Shown: in pieces, positions 6,133 through 8,294 of the stretch
How positions within the stretch are numbered: the first letter of the stretch is position 1
Layout: each line of letters starts with the position of its first letter
Source of the DNA: Chloroflexota bacterium
Lineage (GTDB): Bacteria > Chloroflexota > Limnocylindria > Limnocylindrales > CSP1-4
Direction: 5' to 3'
Length of the DNA: 8,294 nt
Assembly: GCA_021777365.1 (NCBI GenBank)
Contig: JAJYDP010000190.1
Coordinates: forward strand, 1 to 8,294
Program-made: the position numbers and the translations under genes
The notes under the pieces: model-generated
What the model was told of the DNA's origin: nothing
The model's database searches: none
The model's input: the letters and a program-made list of their open reading frames with translations, nothing else

Positions 6133-7091
6133 CACGCGGCTCCCGTCAGCGAAAGGAAGAGCGACTCGAGATCGCTGCCCGATTCCAGGCCCGTCGCGTA
6201 GATGTCCGATTCGGCCAGCACCCTGTTCACCTCGCCGGCGCGCGACGGCTCGACCCGCACCGTGATCCAGCCGTCGCCGTCACCCTGGCCCGCAGCCTCC
6301 CATACGGCGTCCGAGCCGGCGAACCGTTCGAGCAGCGCCCGACCGGCGACGGAGTCCGCGGAGGTCACGCGGACGCGCACGTGGCCCGTCTCCCGCAGCA
6401 TCTCGTCGAGCGGCCCCTGGCGGACCAGCCGGCCGTGATCGACGATCCCGACCACGTCGGCCAGCTGCTGCACCTCGGGCAGGATGTGGCTCGACACGAA
6501 CACTGTCCTGCCCTGGCCGGCCAGGTAGCGCAGGGTCTCGCGCATGGCCACGATGCCCGCCGGGTCCAGCCCGTTGGAGGGCTCGTCCAGCACCAGCAGG
6601 CGTGGATCCGAGAGCATGGCGGCCGCGATCCCCAGGCGCTGCCGCATGCCCATCGAGTACGTACCGACCCTGTCGCGTGCCCGATCGCGCAGTCCGACCA
6701 TCTCGAGGACCTCGTCGACGCGCCCGCGTCGCGGAGCGGCCCCGGTGGAGCCGATCACCCGGAGGTTGTCGCGTCCCGAGAGGTACGGGTAGAAGGCCGG
6801 GGACTCGACCAATGATCCGACCTGCCCGAGCCGGCGGCGGTCGCGCCAGGTGAAGGGCTCCCCGAACAGCTCCATCCGTCCTCCGTCGGGACGGATCAGC
6901 CCCAACAGGCACCGGATAGTGGTCGTCTTGCCCGCGCCGTTCGGGCCGAGGAACCCGTAGACCACGCCCTGCGGGACCGACAGATCGACCCCGACCAGCG
7001 CTCGGGTCGCACCGTACGACTTGGCGAGCCCGTGCGTGGCGAGCGCGAACTCCACCTCACCGACCGACGTCCCACCGGACGCGTCGCTCAT
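6132..7091 (-). CDS. ABC transporter ATP-binding protein, BcrA/LanF-like
   Basis: This is the ATPase subunit driving the neighbouring permease. The 319-residue product has Walker A GPNGAGKT at 49-56, signature YSMGMRQRL at 145-153, Walker B LLVLDEP at 165-171, D-loop GLDP at 174-177 and switch His H202. At the Q-loop position it reads VGSLVESPAFYPYLSG (91-106), with Glu in place of Gln. This E-loop is characteristic of the BcrA/LanF group that exports bacitracin or lantibiotics. Residues from about 235 to 319 form the C-terminal accessory domain common in this group, ending in ESLFLSLTG. The ATG at 7091 follows a purine-rich GAGAGGGG about nine bases upstream and lies 43 bases after the ruvB stop. 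A self-contained two-gene exporter is therefore placed inside a recombination and tRNA-modification locus; the substrate is unknown. Confidence 0.93.
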   Translation of the reverse strand: MSDASGGTSVGEVEFALATHGLAKSYGATRALVGVDLSVPQGVVYGFLGPNGAGKTTTIRCLLGLIRPDGGRMELFGEPFTWRDRRRLGQVGSLVESPAFYPYLSGRDNLRVIGSTGAAPRRGRVDEVLEMVGLRDRARDRVGTYSMGMRQRLGIAAAMLSDPRLLVLDEPSNGLDPAGIVAMRETLRYLAGQGRTVFVSSHILPEVQQLADVVGIVDHGRLVRQGPLDEMLRETGHVRVRVTSADSVAGRALLERFAGSDAVWEAAGQGDGDGWITVRVEPSRAGEVNRVLAESDIYATGLESGSDLESLFLSLTGAA

Positions 7092-7134
7092 CGCATCGTT
7101 CCCCTCTCGCTCGTGGCCGCCATCGTCCTCCCCG

Positions 7135-8229
7135 TCACGTGCCGGCGTCCGGTCGCGCGCCCTCGTTCGTCACACCATCCCAGAGCCCGACATCGGTCCG
7201 CTCGGGGCGGCGCGGCCGCGGGATCTCGAAGCCGAGCCGCCGGAGGTGGTCCCGGGCGCGCTCCGTGGCAACGCGGCCCTGCGGGGTCCGGTCCAGGAAC
7301 CCGAGCTGCAGAAGGTATGGCTCGTATACGTCCTCGACGGTCTCGACCTCCTCGCCGATGACGGCGGCGAGGGCGGCCCCTCCGACGGGCCCGGAGGCGA
7401 ACTTCTGCACGATGGCGAGGAGCAGCCGGCGATCCGTGGCGTCGAGCCCCTCGTCGTCGATCTCCATCTCGTGCATGGCAGCCTCGGCCTGCGGCGCCGT
7501 GATCCGCTCGTCGCCGCGCACCTCCGCGTGGTCGCGGACGCGCTTGAGCAGGCGGTTCACGATGCGCGGCGTCCCCCTCCCACGCCGTGCCAGGACTTCG
7601 ACCGCGTCCTCCTCGATGGCCACGCCGAGGATGGCGGCCGACCGGCGCACGATGGCGGAGAGGTCGGCCGTGTCGTAGTACTCGAGCCGGTAGATCGCGC
7701 CGAATCGATCCCGCAGCGGACCACCGACCCGGCCGGCCCGGGTGGTCGCGCCGACCACCGTGAACGGCTTCAGGGAGAGGCGGAGACTGCGTGCGCTCGG
7801 GCCGCGCCCGATCATCACGTCGATGACGAAATCCTCCATCGCCGGATAGAGGATCTCCTCGACGGTGTGGTTCAGCCGGTGGATCTCGTCGACGAACAGG
7901 ACGTCGCGCTCCTCGAGGTTGGTGAGGATCGCGGCGAGGTCGCCGGCGCGTTCGATCGCCGGGCCGCTGGTGGTGTGGATACTGACGCCGAGCTCGCGGG
8001 CCACGATGTTCGCGAGCGTGGTCTTGCCCAAGCCGGGCGGCCCGTACAGCAGGATGTGATCGGCCGCCTCCCCGCGCCGCCGGGCCGCCTCGAGCAGCGT
8101 GCCCAGGTTCCGCTTGACCTGCAGCTGCCCGACGTACTCGTCGAGGTGACGGGGCCGCAGGCTCGTCTCGACGACGGCCTCCTCGACGGCGAGCGCGGCG
8201 GGTCCCACGACCCGGGGAGCGGAATCCAT
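7135..8229 (-). CDS. ruvB: Holliday junction branch-migration helicase RuvB
   Basis: RuvB is the hexameric AAA+ motor that, loaded by RuvA, drives branch migration of Holliday junctions. Counting from the ATG at 8229 (364 residues), the conserved block starts almost at once (RVVGPAAL, then [12 protein letters not shown]). Walker A is GPPGLGKTT at 63-71, Walker B is LFVDEIHR at 111-118, sensor I lies in GATTRAG at 160-166, the arginine-finger region is PLRDRFG at 171-177, and sensor II is GTPRIVNR at 219-226. The winged-helix domain near the C terminus contains [23 protein letters not shown]. About 28 extra residues follow the usual end. An in-frame ATG at 8271 would add 14 residues ([14 protein letters not shown]) that do not resemble the family and include a CTA codon. 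I prefer 8229, but neither start has a Shine-Dalgarno. ruvA is not visible and may lie beyond the right edge. Confidence 0.96.
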   Translation of the reverse strand: MDSAPRVVGPAALAVEEAVVETSLRPRHLDEYVGQLQVKRNLGTLLEAARRRGEAADHILLYGPPGLGKTTLANIVARELGVSIHTTSGPAIERAGDLAAILTNLEERDVLFVDEIHRLNHTVEEILYPAMEDFVIDVMIGRGPSARSLRLSLKPFTVVGATTRAGRVGGPLRDRFGAIYRLEYYDTADLSAIVRRSAAILGVAIEEDAVEVLARRGRGTPRIVNRLLKRVRDHAEVRGDERITAPQAEAAMHEMEIDDEGLDATDRRLLLAIVQKFASGPVGGAALAAVIGEEVETVEDVYEPYLLQLGFLDRTPQGRVATERARDHLRRLGFEIPRPRRPERTDVGLWDGVTNEGARPDAGT

Positions 8230-8237
8230 CGCGGCCG

Positions 8238-8246
8238 AGTCTAGCA
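8238..8246 (-). promoter_or_regulatory. Possible extended -10 element for leaderless ruvB
   Basis: The minus strand reads TGC-TAGACT, an extended -10 pattern (TGn plus four of six consensus bases), ending eight bases before the ATG at 8229. Transcription would then start at or within a base or two of that ATG, giving a leaderless mRNA, which fits the missing Shine-Dalgarno. There is no convincing -35 hexamer. Confidence 0.3.
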
Positions 8247-8274
8247 GGTGGCGCGGTCGCGGGTCGGTCATCTA

Positions 8275-8286
8275 GAACGGATGTTC
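8275..8286. promoter_or_regulatory. LexA (SOS) box upstream of ruvB
   Basis: The sequence GAAC-GGAT-GTTC is a perfect core of the GAAC-N4-GTTC operator bound by LexA/DinR in Gram-positive bacteria and, as reported for Dehalococcoides, in green non-sulfur bacteria. On the plus strand the four central bases also fit the R-N-R-Y consensus; the outermost flanking base on that strand is A rather than C. It lies 3 bases upstream of the alternative ATG at 8271 and 45 bases upstream of the preferred ATG at 8229. RuvB is a classical SOS target, so location and sequence agree. Confidence 0.65.
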
Positions 8287-8294
8287 GCACTCCG

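Noticed and set aside
6321..6329. GAAC-C-GTTC inside the ABC ATPase gene as a LexA box
   Set aside because: The arms are separated by one base instead of four, and the site is within coding sequence.
8281..8294. A divergent plus-strand gene starting with the ATG at 8281
   Set aside because: Only a few codons are visible, there is no Shine-Dalgarno, and the ATG lies within the LexA-box sequence.
1..8294. tRNA or rRNA genes, CRISPR arrays, insertion sequences, replication origin
   Set aside because: I looked for cloverleaf-like patterns, regular spaced repeats, transposase motifs and DnaA-box clusters and saw none.

Overview
This is a high-GC window (about 70% GC by eye, not computed) from a free-living bacterium. 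Every convincing gene lies on the minus strand, so transcription runs from the right end to the left. I read the source as Chloroflexota or a deep-branching actinobacterial lineage. The reasons are a membrane-anchored RNase Y, the recA-recX-rny order, a Gram-positive-type LexA box (GAAC-N4-GTTC) and a very high-GC codon pattern. The sequence alone does not settle the phylum.

In transcription order the layout is: ruvB (Holliday junction motor), preceded by a perfect LexA/SOS-box core at 8275-8286; an ABC exporter pair (ATPase, then six-helix permease) of the bacitracin/lantibiotic-resistance type; tgt (tRNA-guanine transglycosylase) carrying an N-terminal insertion; a 53-residue basic/acidic protein of unknown function; recA; recX; a roughly 200-base leader with three hairpins and a candidate promoter; rny (RNase Y); and the first 27 codons of an unidentified gene that leaves the left edge. 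Intergenic gaps are small or negative from ruvB to recA: 43 bp, 1-4 bp overlap, 4 bp overlap, 54 bp and 35 bp. One long polycistron is therefore plausible. The only gaps above 100 bp are recA-recX (151 bp) and recX-rny (196 bp).

Functionally, the window joins two conserved blocks: ruvB-tgt (elsewhere usually ruvAB-queA-tgt) and recA-recX-rny. RecA and RuvB act at successive steps of homologous recombination, and RecX restrains RecA filaments. RNase Y starts mRNA decay, and Tgt inserts a deazaguanine at tRNA position 34. The expected queA between ruvB and tgt is absent, and the ABC exporter occupies its place.

No mobile element, CRISPR array, tRNA or rRNA was seen. The most notable observations are: Tgt base-pocket residues resembling those of queuine-using enzymes, together with the missing queA; the LexA box at ruvB while none is visible at recA; the structured rny leader; and the small protein directly upstream of recA.
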